NCBI GenBank assembly: GCA_017795005.1
Contig: CP051242.1
Span: 1,946,976-2,010,975, forward strand
Length of the DNA: 64,000 nucleotides
Reading direction: 5' to 3'
Source of the DNA: Balneolaceae bacterium
GTDB taxonomy: Bacteria; Bacteroidota; Rhodothermia; Balneolales; Balneolaceae
The notes beneath the pieces were generated by a model, which had not been told where the DNA came from, searched no databases, and saw only the letters and a program-made list of their open reading frames with translations. The position numbers were made by a program, and so were the translations under genes. Shown in pieces: positions 35,457 to 45,595 of the stretch; the first letter of the stretch is position 1, and each line of letters begins with the position of its first letter.

Positions 35457-36552
35457 ATACCAAAAGTTTTAACCGTTTTATATCCAATTCCGGAGGAAGC
35501 TCAGAGCTATTGATTAGATAATCTTTCATCAACTTTGAAATGTAACCCGAATACAATAATCCTTTAGAACCTAATCCGGCAAAAATAAAACAGTTTGCTA
35601 ACCCGGGATGTTTTCCCAGAATAGGCATCCTATTTGGAGTAGAAGCCCGGATCCCTGCCCATTGATGAATTACTTTTGAATTTTCAAAAAGCTCAGGAAG
35701 AACTTTATTGAATCTTCCAAGCAGGTACTCAAGACCTTGTTGATCTATACCCTCGTAATCAAACGAATGCTCATACGTACTTCCAATTACAAACCTTTTA
35801 TTATCAAGAGAAGTGATATAGCCAAGTGCGGAAACAGAATGACTAAATGATAAAGGAGAGTTTGATTCCAAAACTGCAAGCTGACCTTTAACCGGATAAA
35901 GTGGTAATTTTCCCCAATGCTTAAATTCTAAAGAATAAGAACCAGTGCAGAATATCAGATTATTAGCTTTGACATGTTGATGGTTTTTAAATTCTATTTC
36001 CCAGAAATTATCTCTGTTTACAAAGGAATAGCTAAGGTTAAAAAAATTTTTCAATCCCAGCTCAACCAAATACTTTTCAAACTCTTTTAGATATGTCCCA
36101 ACATCAACGGAAAGGCCTATTGGTAACCAAACTCCACCACCTTCGCAGTTAATCTCGGGATGAAAGCTTTTAAGTTCCTGTTGATCCATCCACTGTATCC
36201 AATGCTCTGGCCAATTCTGAGTTAAAACGTTTTCTTTCATTCGTTCTGCAATTTTACTTTCCAAAGCAGGTCTTAATACCCCGGATTCTTTGAAAAACAA
36301 AACAGGAGAGGATTCCTGAACTTTTTGCAGATTATGAGTTATTGCTGAGTAACATTTTTCGGCTTGCCAGCTTTTGGTTGCATACCTACCGGTAGCAGGA
36401 TTAATTAAACCCAATGGTGTTCCTGAAGCGCCTCCAGCTATTCCATTTGGATCAATAAGGCAAACGGAAGCATTTTCAATTAATAACTCGTTAGCAAGTG
36501 AAATACCAGCTAAACCGGCACCAAGAATGCAGTAATCAAAAATTTCAGGCAT
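35455..36552 (-). CDS. FAD-dependent amino-acid oxidase-like protein
   Basis: The 365-residue protein has an N-terminal dinucleotide fold YCILGAGLAGISLANELL and a C-terminal signature HQWAGIRASTPNRMPILGKH followed by FAGLGSKGLLYSG. These match the DAO family (glycine oxidase, DadA and the C-terminal half of MnmC). It lacks an MnmC methyltransferase domain, so it may be the stand-alone MnmC2-like oxidase or a glycine/D-amino-acid oxidase. GSKGLLYS is a pattern also found in MnmC. No neighbour helps to decide. It converges with the barrel gene. Confidence 0.82.
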   Translation of the reverse strand: MPEIFDYCILGAGLAGISLANELLIENASVCLIDPNGIAGGASGTPLGLINPATGRYATKSWQAEKCYSAITHNLQKVQESSPVLFFKESGVLRPALESKIAERMKENVLTQNWPEHWIQWMDQQELKSFHPEINCEGGGVWLPIGLSVDVGTYLKEFEKYLVELGLKNFFNLSYSFVNRDNFWEIEFKNHQHVKANNLIFCTGSYSLEFKHWGKLPLYPVKGQLAVLESNSPLSFSHSVSALGYITSLDNKRFVIGSTYEHSFDYEGIDQQGLEYLLGRFNKVLPELFENSKVIHQWAGIRASTPNRMPILGKHPGLANCFIFAGLGSKGLLYSGYISKLMKDYLINSSELPPELDIKRLKLLV

Positions 36553-36604
36553 TTAATAGAAGGCCGAGTTTATGGTGATTTTGAATCTATCCTTCAAAAA
36601 TAAA

Positions 36605-36635
36605 AAAAGGCTTTCTGAAAAGCAGAAAGCCTTTT
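36605..36635 (-). terminator. Rho-independent terminator of the lpoB unit
   Basis: AAAAGGCTTTCTG (36605-36617) pairs with CAGAAAGCCTTTT (36623-36635), a perfect 13-bp stem around AAAAG. Read on the minus strand it ends in a T run, 23 bp after the lpoB stop. Confidence 0.9.
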
Positions 36636-36657
36636 GAAATACAGTAGCTGATTGGAA

Positions 36658-37299
36658 TTAACCCCGATAATTGCGGCGTTCAATTAGCTTTTTGATTTTT
36701 TTATTTCCAATCCAAACTTTTTGATTGGTTTCTACATTAACAAGCTCCAGATTTACAGTGTAAAACACAGCAAGAGTGCGACTATCTATTGCTTCATCAA
36801 CAATTGAATTAATGTTTCCAATCATCATAAAATCAGCTCCCAGCTCCTGAGCCATTTTCTTAGTGGTCTCAAAAGAAGCATTAGTCTGCTGATCCATTCT
36901 CTCATCACGAATTTGAGAACGCTCTTCAGAATTTGCTACAACCGTAACGGAGCCTGAATTTACGAAAGCGCGTTCCATTTCTTTGGTAAATACTTCGGTA
37001 TCAATGTGTTCCATGCTTTCGTTTCGAACATTGCCCAGTATCAAAACGGGAGGTTTTTGATTATTTCTGCTGAATTGATTCAGCCATGGCTTAGTAAGTG
37101 CATCACTAATCATTTCTTCGGCGACTAAACGAGCGTCGGTGTCGTTCCATCTTCCGGAAAGATCAGTGGTTGTACCGGGGTCTATTCGGCTGACTTCATT
37201 TGAAGGTCGGCATGCTGTAATCAACATGGCCAGCATAATGATGCTTAAAAAGGAATATTTCATAGCGGTTAAGGTTTGGTTGTTGGTATTGTTTTTCAT
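36658..37299 (-). CDS. lpoB: Penicillin-binding-protein activator LpoB-like lipoprotein
   Basis: This protein has a lipoprotein signal with LITAC and a C-terminal domain of about 150 residues matching LpoB. Key features are PVLILGNVRNESMEHIDTEVF, the mid strand SGSVTVVANSEERSQIR, KKMAQELGADFMMIGNI and ETNQKVWIGNKKIKKLI. LpoB is an outer-membrane lipoprotein that activates a bifunctional penicillin-binding protein. The frame begins at 37299, which gives a 4-bp ATGA overlap with the upstream gene; a second ATG at 37263 starts directly at the signal peptide. I keep the first. Confidence 0.9.
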   Translation of the reverse strand: MKNNTNNQTLTAMKYSFLSIIMLAMLITACRPSNEVSRIDPGTTTDLSGRWNDTDARLVAEEMISDALTKPWLNQFSRNNQKPPVLILGNVRNESMEHIDTEVFTKEMERAFVNSGSVTVVANSEERSQIRDERMDQQTNASFETTKKMAQELGADFMMIGNINSIVDEAIDSRTLAVFYTVNLELVNVETNQKVWIGNKKIKKLIERRNYRG

Positions 37300-38624
37300 T
37301 TTGAATAAATCGATTCTATTAATTCCAGTTGTGTATTTGTGGAGATATCCACTTCATATTCTTCTGAGTAAAGTACTCTTCCAGTATTTGAAAGGTATTC
37401 GAGTGTGACCTTGTTAGTACCTACAGGAAGCTGTATTACATTCATCCAGGCTTGCCCGGGAAGTGTTTGCCATCCTCGTAAATCAGCTTTTTCACTGGCT
37501 TCCTTGAAGATTAAACTAGCAACACTGGCTAACAGACCCAGACTTTCACTTTCTTCTTTGATGGCATTTGTTACCAATTTAGAGCCACCAGCTTTAACCA
37601 GAGACCGAACCAAAGCTCTGGAATAAATAACAGGTTGTTTTGCTGAATAGACATGCTCAGAAACTAAATCCATTTCTTCAATAAGATGCAGGTTGGAATG
37701 AACAGTTCCATCAACAAGAACCCGAACACCGGATACTTGAGTATTATATAACTCAACGACCGGAAAAGAGAACTTCAGATAAAAGTCGTCGCTCCATAAA
37801 CGAATGTCTTCCTGATACTTGATAGGGGATTGACCAGTAAATCCGGTGATCAATACATTATAGGAATCCGGCCACCTGATCTGATCTAACTCATTTACAT
37901 TGAAAGGCTCATAATTTCCAAGCTTTGCTTGCTCATTAAGCGCAACCCCAAGTTTCTCAAACTCTATACGGGCATTATCATATCGGCCTGTTTTAGCATA
38001 AAGAATAGAAGATAAATAATGACTAAATGCACTGTTTTGGATATTTATTTTGCCCGAGGACCATTCAGTTTTTCCGGTAGTATCAGCCTTAGAAAACGCA
38101 TCAGCCAATCCTTTGATACGGATATCCAGTTGCTCCATTTTAAAAGACATTCTTCGGGTTTCCACTAAAGCACCTTCCCAGTCTTTTTGATGCACAAAGT
38201 TCAAAGCTTTGAATGCATTCAGGTAAATATTTTCATATGGCTCTCCATCATATGCCAATTTATTGTCGTTACTTAAAAAAGCCGCAAATCCTCTGCTAAT
38301 ACTTTTGGTATAATTGTTTTCGATTTCAATCTCAGCACGATTAAGAAAAGCAGTGCTCGAATCATATTGTCCTGCAAAACGGTAAACCATACCGTTTTCA
38401 AGATTCCAAAGCACAGCATCTTTAGATCGATATAGTTTTTTCTCATCAAACTTGGTGAGCAGAGATTGAGACCGTTCATAATTTCCCTCGGAAAAAGAAT
38501 CTCTTAGGTCATATTGGGCGTCATCAAGCATATAAGAATGACAACCAAAAGAAGTGAAAACAAACCCAATAACTGCTAAAAGTCGGATGTGCTTGATTGA
38601 CCTATAAAAAATCCCGTTTTGCAT
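37296..38624 (-). CDS. COG3014-type TPR lipoprotein, LpoB partner
   Basis: The 442-residue protein has a lipoprotein signal with FTSFGC and TPR-like helices (residues about 45-230, for example LENGMVYRFAGQYDSSTAFLN). Its C-terminal half is beta-rich, with GWQTLPGQAWMNVIQLPVG. This matches the COG3014 family, found next to lpoB-like genes in several phyla. I infer a role in peptidoglycan synthesis control, but no function is proven. It overlaps lpoB by 4 bp and is divergent from an Ig-like lipoprotein gene 54 bp away. Confidence 0.78.
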   Translation of the reverse strand: MQNGIFYRSIKHIRLLAVIGFVFTSFGCHSYMLDDAQYDLRDSFSEGNYERSQSLLTKFDEKKLYRSKDAVLWNLENGMVYRFAGQYDSSTAFLNRAEIEIENNYTKSISRGFAAFLSNDNKLAYDGEPYENIYLNAFKALNFVHQKDWEGALVETRRMSFKMEQLDIRIKGLADAFSKADTTGKTEWSSGKINIQNSAFSHYLSSILYAKTGRYDNARIEFEKLGVALNEQAKLGNYEPFNVNELDQIRWPDSYNVLITGFTGQSPIKYQEDIRLWSDDFYLKFSFPVVELYNTQVSGVRVLVDGTVHSNLHLIEEMDLVSEHVYSAKQPVIYSRALVRSLVKAGGSKLVTNAIKEESESLGLLASVASLIFKEASEKADLRGWQTLPGQAWMNVIQLPVGTNKVTLEYLSNTGRVLYSEEYEVDISTNTQLELIESIYSK

Positions 38625-38678
38625 TCTTATTTGAGAGTTACTCCTAAATGTTTGGCATCCCGTTTGTATATTTACTCA

Positions 38679-40325
38679 ATGTTTGAGCTCTCACAAATTT
38701 ACGGTAAAAAAACTCGGTTGTTATATCACATTTTAGTGCTACTTGTTGCAACTGTTTTAATTTCCTGTGCAACACCTATCGCACCAACCGGAGGGCCTGC
38801 AGATAAAACAGGACCTGAAGTACTTAAAACCACTCCTGTTTCAGGAACTACCAACTTTAATGGAAAGAAGTTTGAGTTTCAATTTTCAGAGTACGTCAAT
38901 CGTGGTTCCGTAGCCAATAATATCACCATTGAACCTGATTTAGGACTGGAGTACACCACAAAGTGGAAGAAGAAAAAACTAATCATAGAGTTTGAAGATG
39001 AATTACCGGATTCTACTACCATCATCTTAACTCTTGGTGCAGACATCACTGATACAAAGAGAAATAAAATCGGAGCTCCTATAACACTGGCAGTATCTAC
39101 CGGGGATGAAATTGATGAAGGTACGGTAACTGGTAAAATCAGAATGGCTGATACGGGTGAATCAGCTGAAGGAGTAAGAGTTTTATTATATCGTTATCCG
39201 GTAGATTTATCTTTAAAAGCAGCATATCAGGTACAAACTGATACTGGTGGAGTGTTCAATTTTTCTTATTTGAGAGAAGGCAGATATCAGGCAATTTATG
39301 TTGATGACAGAAACAGAAATAAAATCTGGGATCAGAAGAGTGAATCTGCACAACCTTTTTCTAAAGAAGTGATTGAACTTGAAAAGGCAGGAGCGGATAC
39401 ACTGGATGTAATTTACTTGGTCCGAAAAGATACCTTAGCTCCGAAATTGCAAGGTGTAGGATTGTTTTCTTCTAATCGATTAAGGCTGCGATTTAATGAG
39501 AATATTAAAATAAGTGATAATGCCTTTGTTTCGATTTTGGATTCATTGCAAAATCCTTACTCGGATGCCTATCCTCTTTATATTTCAAAAAAAGATCCAT
39601 TTGTTTTATTTGCACAAAGTGAACAAAATCTGAATGAAAACGAAAACTTTTCTTTAATTACGGATGGGGTAACGGATAGAGTTGGAAATGAAGCGGTGAC
39701 TTCAGGAATTGAATTTGAAGGAAGTGCACAGGAAGACACTACCTTTCAACGAATTATCGAGCATACAACCAAAAACGGAATTTTTGAAGATGGAAGTATC
39801 GAAGTGGTATACGCAGCTCCTATATCTGATCCTATGCTAACCGATTCAATTGTGGTAGTGGAAGGTGAAGTTACTTTTGAAGACTGGCCTGCCATCAGAA
39901 CAGAGCGAAATATATTATTTATTGACCCACAAGAAGAAACATGGATCGAAGGAGTGAGTTATCAGTTTTTAATCTGGAACCCTTCTACACAGCGTAGACA
40001 GCTGCTAGAACCTGAAATCTGGGATGCCAGTGAATTTGGAGATCTGAGTATTTCCGTATCTGGTGCAGATTCAACGAGCAGGTATATTCTATCACTTAGT
40101 AATGAAAGCATAGCCTTCAATATTGATTCCGTATTTTCAGATTCATTGACTATCAACAACCTACCACCAGTAGATTTACAGCTCAACGTATTTAAAGATG
40201 AAAATGGGAATAATAAGTGGGATAGTGGTTCAATAATTCCATTTTTGGCACCTGAACCTTATTATATTCAACAAAGAGTAGCAATTAGAACCGGCTTTAC
40301 CTCAGAAATATTTATCCAGTTTTGA
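38679..40325 (+). CDS. Ig-like (Big_5) domain lipoprotein
   Basis: I start at ATG 38679 (MFELSQIYGKK). An earlier ATG at 38619 would overlap the divergent gene and add 20 residues without the signal. The product (548 residues) has the lipobox ATVLISC, then APTGGPADKTGPEVLKTTPVSGT, the usual entrance of Bacteroidota lipoproteins with a bacterial Ig-like SbsA-type domain. Further segments include a carboxypeptidase-regulatory-like strand set (GTVTGKIRMADTGE ... GRYQAIYVDDRNRNKIWD) and an NNKWDSG repeat near the end. It is periplasmic or surface-exposed. The role is unknown. Confidence 0.85.
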   Translation: MFELSQIYGKKTRLLYHILVLLVATVLISCATPIAPTGGPADKTGPEVLKTTPVSGTTNFNGKKFEFQFSEYVNRGSVANNITIEPDLGLEYTTKWKKKKLIIEFEDELPDSTTIILTLGADITDTKRNKIGAPITLAVSTGDEIDEGTVTGKIRMADTGESAEGVRVLLYRYPVDLSLKAAYQVQTDTGGVFNFSYLREGRYQAIYVDDRNRNKIWDQKSESAQPFSKEVIELEKAGADTLDVIYLVRKDTLAPKLQGVGLFSSNRLRLRFNENIKISDNAFVSILDSLQNPYSDAYPLYISKKDPFVLFAQSEQNLNENENFSLITDGVTDRVGNEAVTSGIEFEGSAQEDTTFQRIIEHTTKNGIFEDGSIEVVYAAPISDPMLTDSIVVVEGEVTFEDWPAIRTERNILFIDPQEETWIEGVSYQFLIWNPSTQRRQLLEPEIWDASEFGDLSISVSGADSTSRYILSLSNESIAFNIDSVFSDSLTINNLPPVDLQLNVFKDENGNNKWDSGSIIPFLAPEPYYIQQRVAIRTGFTSEIFIQF

Positions 40326-41248
40326 TGAAAGAATTTATCACGCAATTTATACCTGAAATTTGGCATTTACCACTTACCATACTATTCGTTTTAGTGGTAA
40401 CCTTTATTATTGCATCTGTTTCCAGAAGACTATTCAATAAAGCGATCAGAAAATCAGAACAGGCAGATCAGGAGGGGAGTGATTTAACAAATTTAAAATT
40501 TCTGAAAAGAGGGTTAACCGTTCTTATTTATCTTACTGGTATTAGTTTCGCCATTTATATGGTTCCTTCACTTAGAGTAATTGCAACTTCTTTGCTTGCT
40601 GGTGCCGGACTTTTCGCGATTGCCATTGGTTTTGCTTCTCAACAAGCCCTATCGAATATCGTCGGTGGAATATTTATTGTAATTTTTAAGCCTTATAAAA
40701 TAAACGACCGGCTTCAAATCAGAACCGATTTAAATGGTATTGTAGAAGATATTAACCTGAGACACACTGTTATCCGAAATTTTGAGAATAAACGGATAAT
40801 CATTCCGAATTCTGTGATTAGTGATGAAGTTCTCATTAACTCTAATTATGGGGATAATAAAATTGTTAAATGGATTGATGTAGGTATAAGCTATGATTCT
40901 GATATAGATCTGGCACGTAAGATTATGCAGGAAGAAGTCGCTGCACATCCATTTTTTATAGATGGAAGAAACGAAGAACAAAAGGAAAACGGAGACCCGT
41001 TGGTGCCAGTGCGGGTACTTTCTCTGGCAGATTTTTCAGTTAACCTGAGAGCCTGGGCAACAACTGCTGATCCGGCTCACGCATTTGTACTTGGTTGTGA
41101 TTTACTGGAAAGCATTAAGAAACGATTCGATAAAGAGGGAGTAGAAATTCCTTTCCCATACAGAACTGTAGTTTATAAAAAAGATTTAGAAGCAAACTCA
41201 AACCTTATCGATGTAGAAAAGGGAAATGAAAAAGGAAATGTTAAGTAG
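40325..41248 (+). CDS. Small-conductance mechanosensitive channel, MscS family
   Basis: The start ATG overlaps the previous stop by one base (TGATG), giving 307 residues. Three N-terminal membrane helices end with the pore helix GAGLFAIAIGFASQQALSNIVGGIFIVIF (residues about 90-118), followed by the beta domain KPYKINDRLQI and NLRHTVIRNFENKRIIIPNS, the MscS upper vestibule. It is a membrane channel that opens under tension to release solutes. Length is close to E. coli MscS (286). Confidence 0.93.
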   Translation: MKEFITQFIPEIWHLPLTILFVLVVTFIIASVSRRLFNKAIRKSEQADQEGSDLTNLKFLKRGLTVLIYLTGISFAIYMVPSLRVIATSLLAGAGLFAIAIGFASQQALSNIVGGIFIVIFKPYKINDRLQIRTDLNGIVEDINLRHTVIRNFENKRIIIPNSVISDEVLINSNYGDNKIVKWIDVGISYDSDIDLARKIMQEEVAAHPFFIDGRNEEQKENGDPLVPVRVLSLADFSVNLRAWATTADPAHAFVLGCDLLESIKKRFDKEGVEIPFPYRTVVYKKDLEANSNLIDVEKGNEKGNVK

Positions 41249-41798
41249 ACTCTCATTTGAATGCAGAATAATTCTGTCTCTTTTATTTACAGTTTGTTTT
41301 ACTAATGAAATACTTTCTCAGCCATTTGAAAAGGCCTTATCAGAGCAGGAAGTAAAAAAATGGTTTATTACAATCATAGATTCATTTAAACTCCAACTTG
41401 AGTACAAATCAAATGCCGCTCAATACGAAGATGTGATTGTTGCTTACTATGAAGAGAGAGATGCATGGCTTCCTACAGTAGGGTATTCTCCCGATGAATT
41501 TGATGCACTTACTGAACGTGTATATGCAGGTTATTCAAGTATGGAAGATCAGGAAGATGTAGATCAACAGATGAAAGACCTTCAGCCTCAGATCGATGAA
41601 ATTAATTCAATGGCGGTGCTATCAGAAGAACAAAAAACCATGATGAAAAAATCACTCATGGAAATGATAAGCCAGCAACAGGAATTGATTGATTATTTCA
41701 AGCCAGATTGGCCAGCCTTGAAAAAATATCAGGAAGAATTTGTACAGCTTGATTTATGGATGAGTTATAACAAAGATACTCCTCCAATTATTAAATGA
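41226..41798 (+). CDS. Secreted protein of unknown function
   Basis: The 190-residue protein has a signal peptide (IILSLLFTVCFTNEILSQP) and a helical body with AAQYEDVIVAYYEERDAWLP and EEQKTMMKKSLMEMISQQQELIDYF, so probably a periplasmic helical domain. It has no recognisable family. The start at 41226 overlaps the MscS gene by 23 bp; a second ATG at 41238 would overlap by 11. A link to the channel is suggested by this overlap only. Confidence 0.8.
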   Translation: MKKEMLSRLSFECRIILSLLFTVCFTNEILSQPFEKALSEQEVKKWFITIIDSFKLQLEYKSNAAQYEDVIVAYYEERDAWLPTVGYSPDEFDALTERVYAGYSSMEDQEDVDQQMKDLQPQIDEINSMAVLSEEQKTMMKKSLMEMISQQQELIDYFKPDWPALKKYQEEFVQLDLWMSYNKDTPPIIK

Positions 41799-41825
41799 AA
41801 TAAGGAAATACTTGCTATTAATCCT

Positions 41826-41833
41826 TATCTTTG
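41826..41833 (+). promoter_or_regulatory. Possible icmF promoter (-7 element only)
   Basis: TATCTTTG at 41826-41833 matches TAnnTTTG and lies 33 bp before icmF. No TTTG or TTG is found about 20 bp upstream, so the -33 element is missing. Confidence 0.35.
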
Positions 41834-41866
41834 GAACCGCTTCCATGAAATCGAAAAACATCTCAG

Positions 41867-44800
41867 ATGTCTACTAAAACAAAGAAAAGTACTAAAATAG
41901 AGAGTAAAGCTAATTCGTCTGATTCTCTGAATACACCTTATTCTGCTAAACATAAAATTCGCTTTGTTACCGCAGCCAGTTTATTTGACGGTCATGATGC
42001 CAGCATAAATATTATGCGACGTATTCTGCAAAGCAGCGGGGCAGAGGTAATTCATCTGGGACACAATCGCTCTGTACATGAAATTGTGAATTGTGCCATA
42101 CAGGAAGATGTACAGGGAATTGCAATCAGTTCTTATCAAGGTGGACATGTAGAGTACTTCAAATATATGATCGAGTTGCTAAAGGAAAATAGCGCAGATC
42201 ATATCAAAGTATTCGGTGGTGGTGGTGGTGTTATTGTGCAGGAAGAAATTGATGACCTCCACGCTGCGGGAGTAACCCGTATTTTTTCGGTTGAGGATGG
42301 AAGTATGATGGGATTGCAGGGTATGATTAATTTCATGCTAAAGGAATGCGATTTTGATCCGGTTTCGGTAGGAAAGTTTGAGGTTGAAAAAATCAAGGTC
42401 AGAGAGGTCAAAACAATTGCTAGGGGAATCAGTATTCTGGAAAATGGTCATTCAGAATTTCTTTATTATGATCAAGGTAAATTATTGGGCTCCAATGGAA
42501 AAAATTTATCAGATGACTCTATGTCTCGCTCCGATGCTCAGCGTCGGAGCGACGTTTCCACACAAAGCATGGGAACCAGCAGTAAAATCCCGCTCATAGG
42601 AATAACCGGGACAGGTGGAGCGGGAAAAAGTTCATTAACCGATGAAATAGTACGCCGTTTTCTTACAGAATTTGAAGACCTGACTATTGGTATAATTTCC
42701 GTGGATCCATCCCGTCTCAAAACTGGTGGAGCCTTACTGGGTGACCGCATTCGAATGAACAGCATTGATACGGAACGGGTATTCATGCGAAGTCTTGCTA
42801 CCAGAGCATCCAACCGTTCTACCAGTGCGGCACTGGAAGCTGTGATTGAATTATACAAAGTAGCCGGATTCGATTTGATCATTGTGGAAACCAGTGGAAT
42901 TGGTCAGAGTGGAACCGAGATAGTAGATTTGACGGATATCCCGATGTATGTAATGACCAGCGAATATGGAGCTTCTACTCAGCTGGAGAAGATCAATATG
43001 CTTGATCTGGCTGATTTAGTGGTATTGAACAAGTTTGAGAAGAAAGGTTCTCAGGATGCACTCAGGGATATCAGAAAGCAAATGCTGCGGAATGCAGGTC
43101 AATGGCACGCCAAGCCTGAAGAAATGCCCGTATATCCTACCATCGCTGCTCAGTTCAATGATAAGGGAGTAAATCGCCTGTTTAAAGCGCTGGTTAATAA
43201 AATCAATGAAAAGTACGAACTCAACTGGGAAACCTCGATATACATTAATTCGGAGCCTTCTGAAGATATTCAGGCACAAGCCATCATTCCCGGAAAGCGG
43301 GTCCGGTATTTATCTGAAATTTCTGAAACCATCCGGAATTATCACCAATGGGTGGAACAGCAAGTGGAAATTGCTTCGAAATGGGATGAAATACGGGGGA
43401 CTATCAGTCAACTCAAAGAAGACGGTTCCGAAAATAAAGAGGTTATCGAATCTTTGCAGCCTCTCCAGAAGCGCTGGGAAGACGAACTTGATCGTACTCC
43501 AAGGACCATTTTGGAAGGATGGGATGAATTATCCGAGCAATATCAGGCGGAGAGTTTTGATATTAATATTCGAGACAAGGTGATCAAAAACGAATTGTAT
43601 CGTGAATCCTTAAGCGGATTGAAAATTCCCAGAGTGGCTGTTCCTAAAACCAAACATTCCGGGGAACGACTTAAATTCGCCCTCAAAGAAAATCTGCCAG
43701 GTTATTTCCCATATACTGCTGGCGTTTTTCCTTTTAAGCGGGAGGGAGAAGACCCAACCCGTATGTTTGCCGGTGAAGGGACTCCGGAGCGAACCAACAA
43801 ACGATTCCATTTTGTAAGTGAAGGCTTACCAGCAGCCCGACTTTCAACTGCCTTCGATTCGGTAACGCTTTATGGTGAAGATCCCGGCTACCGACCGGAC
43901 ATTTATGGGAAAATTGGAAACTCCGGAGTAAGTATTTGTACCCTGGATGATATGAAAAAGCTGTATTCCGGCTTTGAACTCACCGCTCCGACTACCTCGG
44001 TTTCCATGACTATTAACGGCCCTGCGCCTATGATTCTGGCGATGTTCATGAATACCGTGATCGATCAGGAAGTGGAGCGCTATCTGAAAGTAGAAGGGAA
44101 GTGGGAAGCAGCGCAGAAGAAAATTAAGTCCTATTTCACAGAAAGAGGCGTTCCGGTTCCGGAATATTCAAATGCCATTCCACGTGGAAATAGTGGATTT
44201 GGCTTAGGATTATTGGGAATCACCGGTGATCACTTAGTAGATGCAGAAGCATATGCAAAAATCAAAGCAAACGCTTTGGCCGTGGTTCGCGGTACCGTTC
44301 AGGCAGATATCCTGAAAGAAGATCAGGCGCAGAATACCTGCATTTTCTCTACTGAATTCGCCCTCAAGATGATGGGGGATATCCAGGAGTATTTCACCCA
44401 GAACCGGGTTCGTAATTATTATTCGGTATCTATTTCCGGATATCATATAGCAGAAGCTGGGGCCAATCCGATTACACAGGCTGCGTTTACACTGGCGAAT
44501 GGATTTACCTATGTGGAATATTATCTGGCGCGCGGACTCAATATCGATGACTTCGCTCACAACCTGTCCTTCTTTTTTAGTAATGGATTGGATCCTGAAT
44601 ATGCGGTAATTGGTCGGGTGGCAAGGCGAATCTGGGCTGTATCCATGAAGAATAAATATGATGCCAATGACCGCTCACAAAAGCTGAAATATCATATTCA
44701 AACCAGTGGTCGTTCCCTGCATGCCCAGGAGATTCAATTTAATGATATCCGTACCACACTACAGGCATTATTGGCGATATATGATAATTGTAACTCATTG

Positions 44801-45388
44801 CACACCAATGCTTATGATGAAGCAATTACCACACCGACTGAAGAATCAGTACGTCGTGCCTTAGCTATCCAAATGATCATTAACAAAGAGCTGGGAACGG
44901 CTAAAAATGAGAACATTAATCAGGGTTCGTTCTTTATTGATGAACTCACCGATTTAGTGGAAGAAGCCATTCTTACTGAGTTCGATCGCATCACAGAAAG
45001 AGGTGGCGTTTTGGGCGCCATGGAAAGCATGTACCAGCGAGGTAAAATCCAGGATGAAAGTCTCTACTATGAAAGCAAAAAGCACAGCGGCGAACTTCCT
45101 ATTATCGGGGTGAACACCTTCTTTGGAAAAGGAAGTAAGGAAGAAAACAAACCTGTGGAACTGATCCGCTCTACGGAAGAAGAGAAGAAACAACAAATTG
45201 ATAATCTGGAAGCTTTCTGGAAACGCAATGAATCCGATGCTCAGGCTGCTATTGAACGCTTAAAAACTGTAGCAAGAAGTAACGGTAATCTCTTTGAAGA
45301 ACTGATGGAGACCGTGAAAGTAGCTTCCCTTGGACAGATATCCCACGCCCTCTACGAAGTCGGCGGGCAGTACAGACGGAATATGTGA
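41867..45388 (+). CDS. icmF: Fused isobutyryl-CoA mutase
   Basis: This 1173-residue protein fuses a cobalamin-binding domain (about residues 30-165, DGHDAS at 41-46 with H43), a MeaB-like G domain with P-loop GTGGAGKSS (about 248-256), and a mutase barrel (about 560-1170). It isomerises isobutyryl-CoA and n-butyryl-CoA with adenosylcobalamin, and the G domain guards and loads the cofactor. Gln822 in QAQNTCIF sits where methylmalonyl-CoA mutase has an Arg for the carboxylate, so the substrate has no free carboxyl. The linker between the first two domains (residues 219-229) is encoded by a perfect repeat palindrome. Confidence 0.93.
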   Translation: MSTKTKKSTKIESKANSSDSLNTPYSAKHKIRFVTAASLFDGHDASINIMRRILQSSGAEVIHLGHNRSVHEIVNCAIQEDVQGIAISSYQGGHVEYFKYMIELLKENSADHIKVFGGGGGVIVQEEIDDLHAAGVTRIFSVEDGSMMGLQGMINFMLKECDFDPVSVGKFEVEKIKVREVKTIARGISILENGHSEFLYYDQGKLLGSNGKNLSDDSMSRSDAQRRSDVSTQSMGTSSKIPLIGITGTGGAGKSSLTDEIVRRFLTEFEDLTIGIISVDPSRLKTGGALLGDRIRMNSIDTERVFMRSLATRASNRSTSAALEAVIELYKVAGFDLIIVETSGIGQSGTEIVDLTDIPMYVMTSEYGASTQLEKINMLDLADLVVLNKFEKKGSQDALRDIRKQMLRNAGQWHAKPEEMPVYPTIAAQFNDKGVNRLFKALVNKINEKYELNWETSIYINSEPSEDIQAQAIIPGKRVRYLSEISETIRNYHQWVEQQVEIASKWDEIRGTISQLKEDGSENKEVIESLQPLQKRWEDELDRTPRTILEGWDELSEQYQAESFDINIRDKVIKNELYRESLSGLKIPRVAVPKTKHSGERLKFALKENLPGYFPYTAGVFPFKREGEDPTRMFAGEGTPERTNKRFHFVSEGLPAARLSTAFDSVTLYGEDPGYRPDIYGKIGNSGVSICTLDDMKKLYSGFELTAPTTSVSMTINGPAPMILAMFMNTVIDQEVERYLKVEGKWEAAQKKIKSYFTERGVPVPEYSNAIPRGNSGFGLGLLGITGDHLVDAEAYAKIKANALAVVRGTVQADILKEDQAQNTCIFSTEFALKMMGDIQEYFTQNRVRNYYSVSISGYHIAEAGANPITQAAFTLANGFTYVEYYLARGLNIDDFAHNLSFFFSNGLDPEYAVIGRVARRIWAVSMKNKYDANDRSQKLKYHIQTSGRSLHAQEIQFNDIRTTLQALLAIYDNCNSLHTNAYDEAITTPTEESVRRALAIQMIINKELGTAKNENINQGSFFIDELTDLVEEAILTEFDRITERGGVLGAMESMYQRGKIQDESLYYESKKHSGELPIIGVNTFFGKGSKEENKPVELIRSTEEEKKQQIDNLEAFWKRNESDAQAAIERLKTVARSNGNLFEELMETVKVASLGQISHALYEVGGQYRRNM
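42523..42553. repeat. Palindromic repeat in frame inside icmF
   Basis: GTC-t-CGCTCCGA at 42523-42534 pairs with TCGGAGCGAC at 42544-42553 around the core tGCTCAGCg, giving a near-complete 31-bp palindrome. It encodes Ser/Arg/Asp residues in the linker between the cobalamin and G domains. Hairpins of this form occur elsewhere in the window, in intergenic DNA. Confidence 0.8.
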
Positions 45389-45427
45389 TCGCAGATTCCG
45401 CTGATTTTTTTAGTTTTAGCGAGTAAT

Positions 45428-45569
45428 CTGTCCCTCCTTGGGGAGGGACAGAGTCAAAACTTGTTTTGGCTCAGGGAGAGGAATGGAAATGCCTCGAATT
45501 TTCTTAGCCCTCACCGTCCTCCCTCTGAAATCAAACAGGTTTGATTTCGGTCTCCCCCCGAGGGGAGAC
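45428..45569. repeat. Two hairpin modules head to head
   Basis: The gap after icmF (45389-46042) holds repeats and one gene fragment. CTGTCCCTCC-ttgg-GGAGGGACAG lies at 45428-45451, then a CAAAAC/GTTTTG stem. Further on, GAAATCAAA-N4-TTTGATTTC is at 45527-45548 and GTCTCCCC-ccga-GGGGAGAC at 45550-45569. Read on the minus strand, the second set repeats the order of the first, so they are two inverted copies of one module. The copy at 6101-6158 has the same order. Confidence 0.75.
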
Positions 45570-45595
45570 AGTTCCAGCCTTGATGAAATTTTATA

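Noticed and set aside
38619-38678. Ig-like lipoprotein starting at 38619
   Set aside because: The first 20 residues overlap the divergent lipoprotein gene and do not belong to a signal peptide; the ATG at 38679 leads directly into it.
41867-45388. IcmF as methylmalonyl-CoA mutase
   Set aside because: Gln822 replaces the substrate-carboxylate Arg, and the cobalamin-G-domain-mutase fusion is specific to IcmF.
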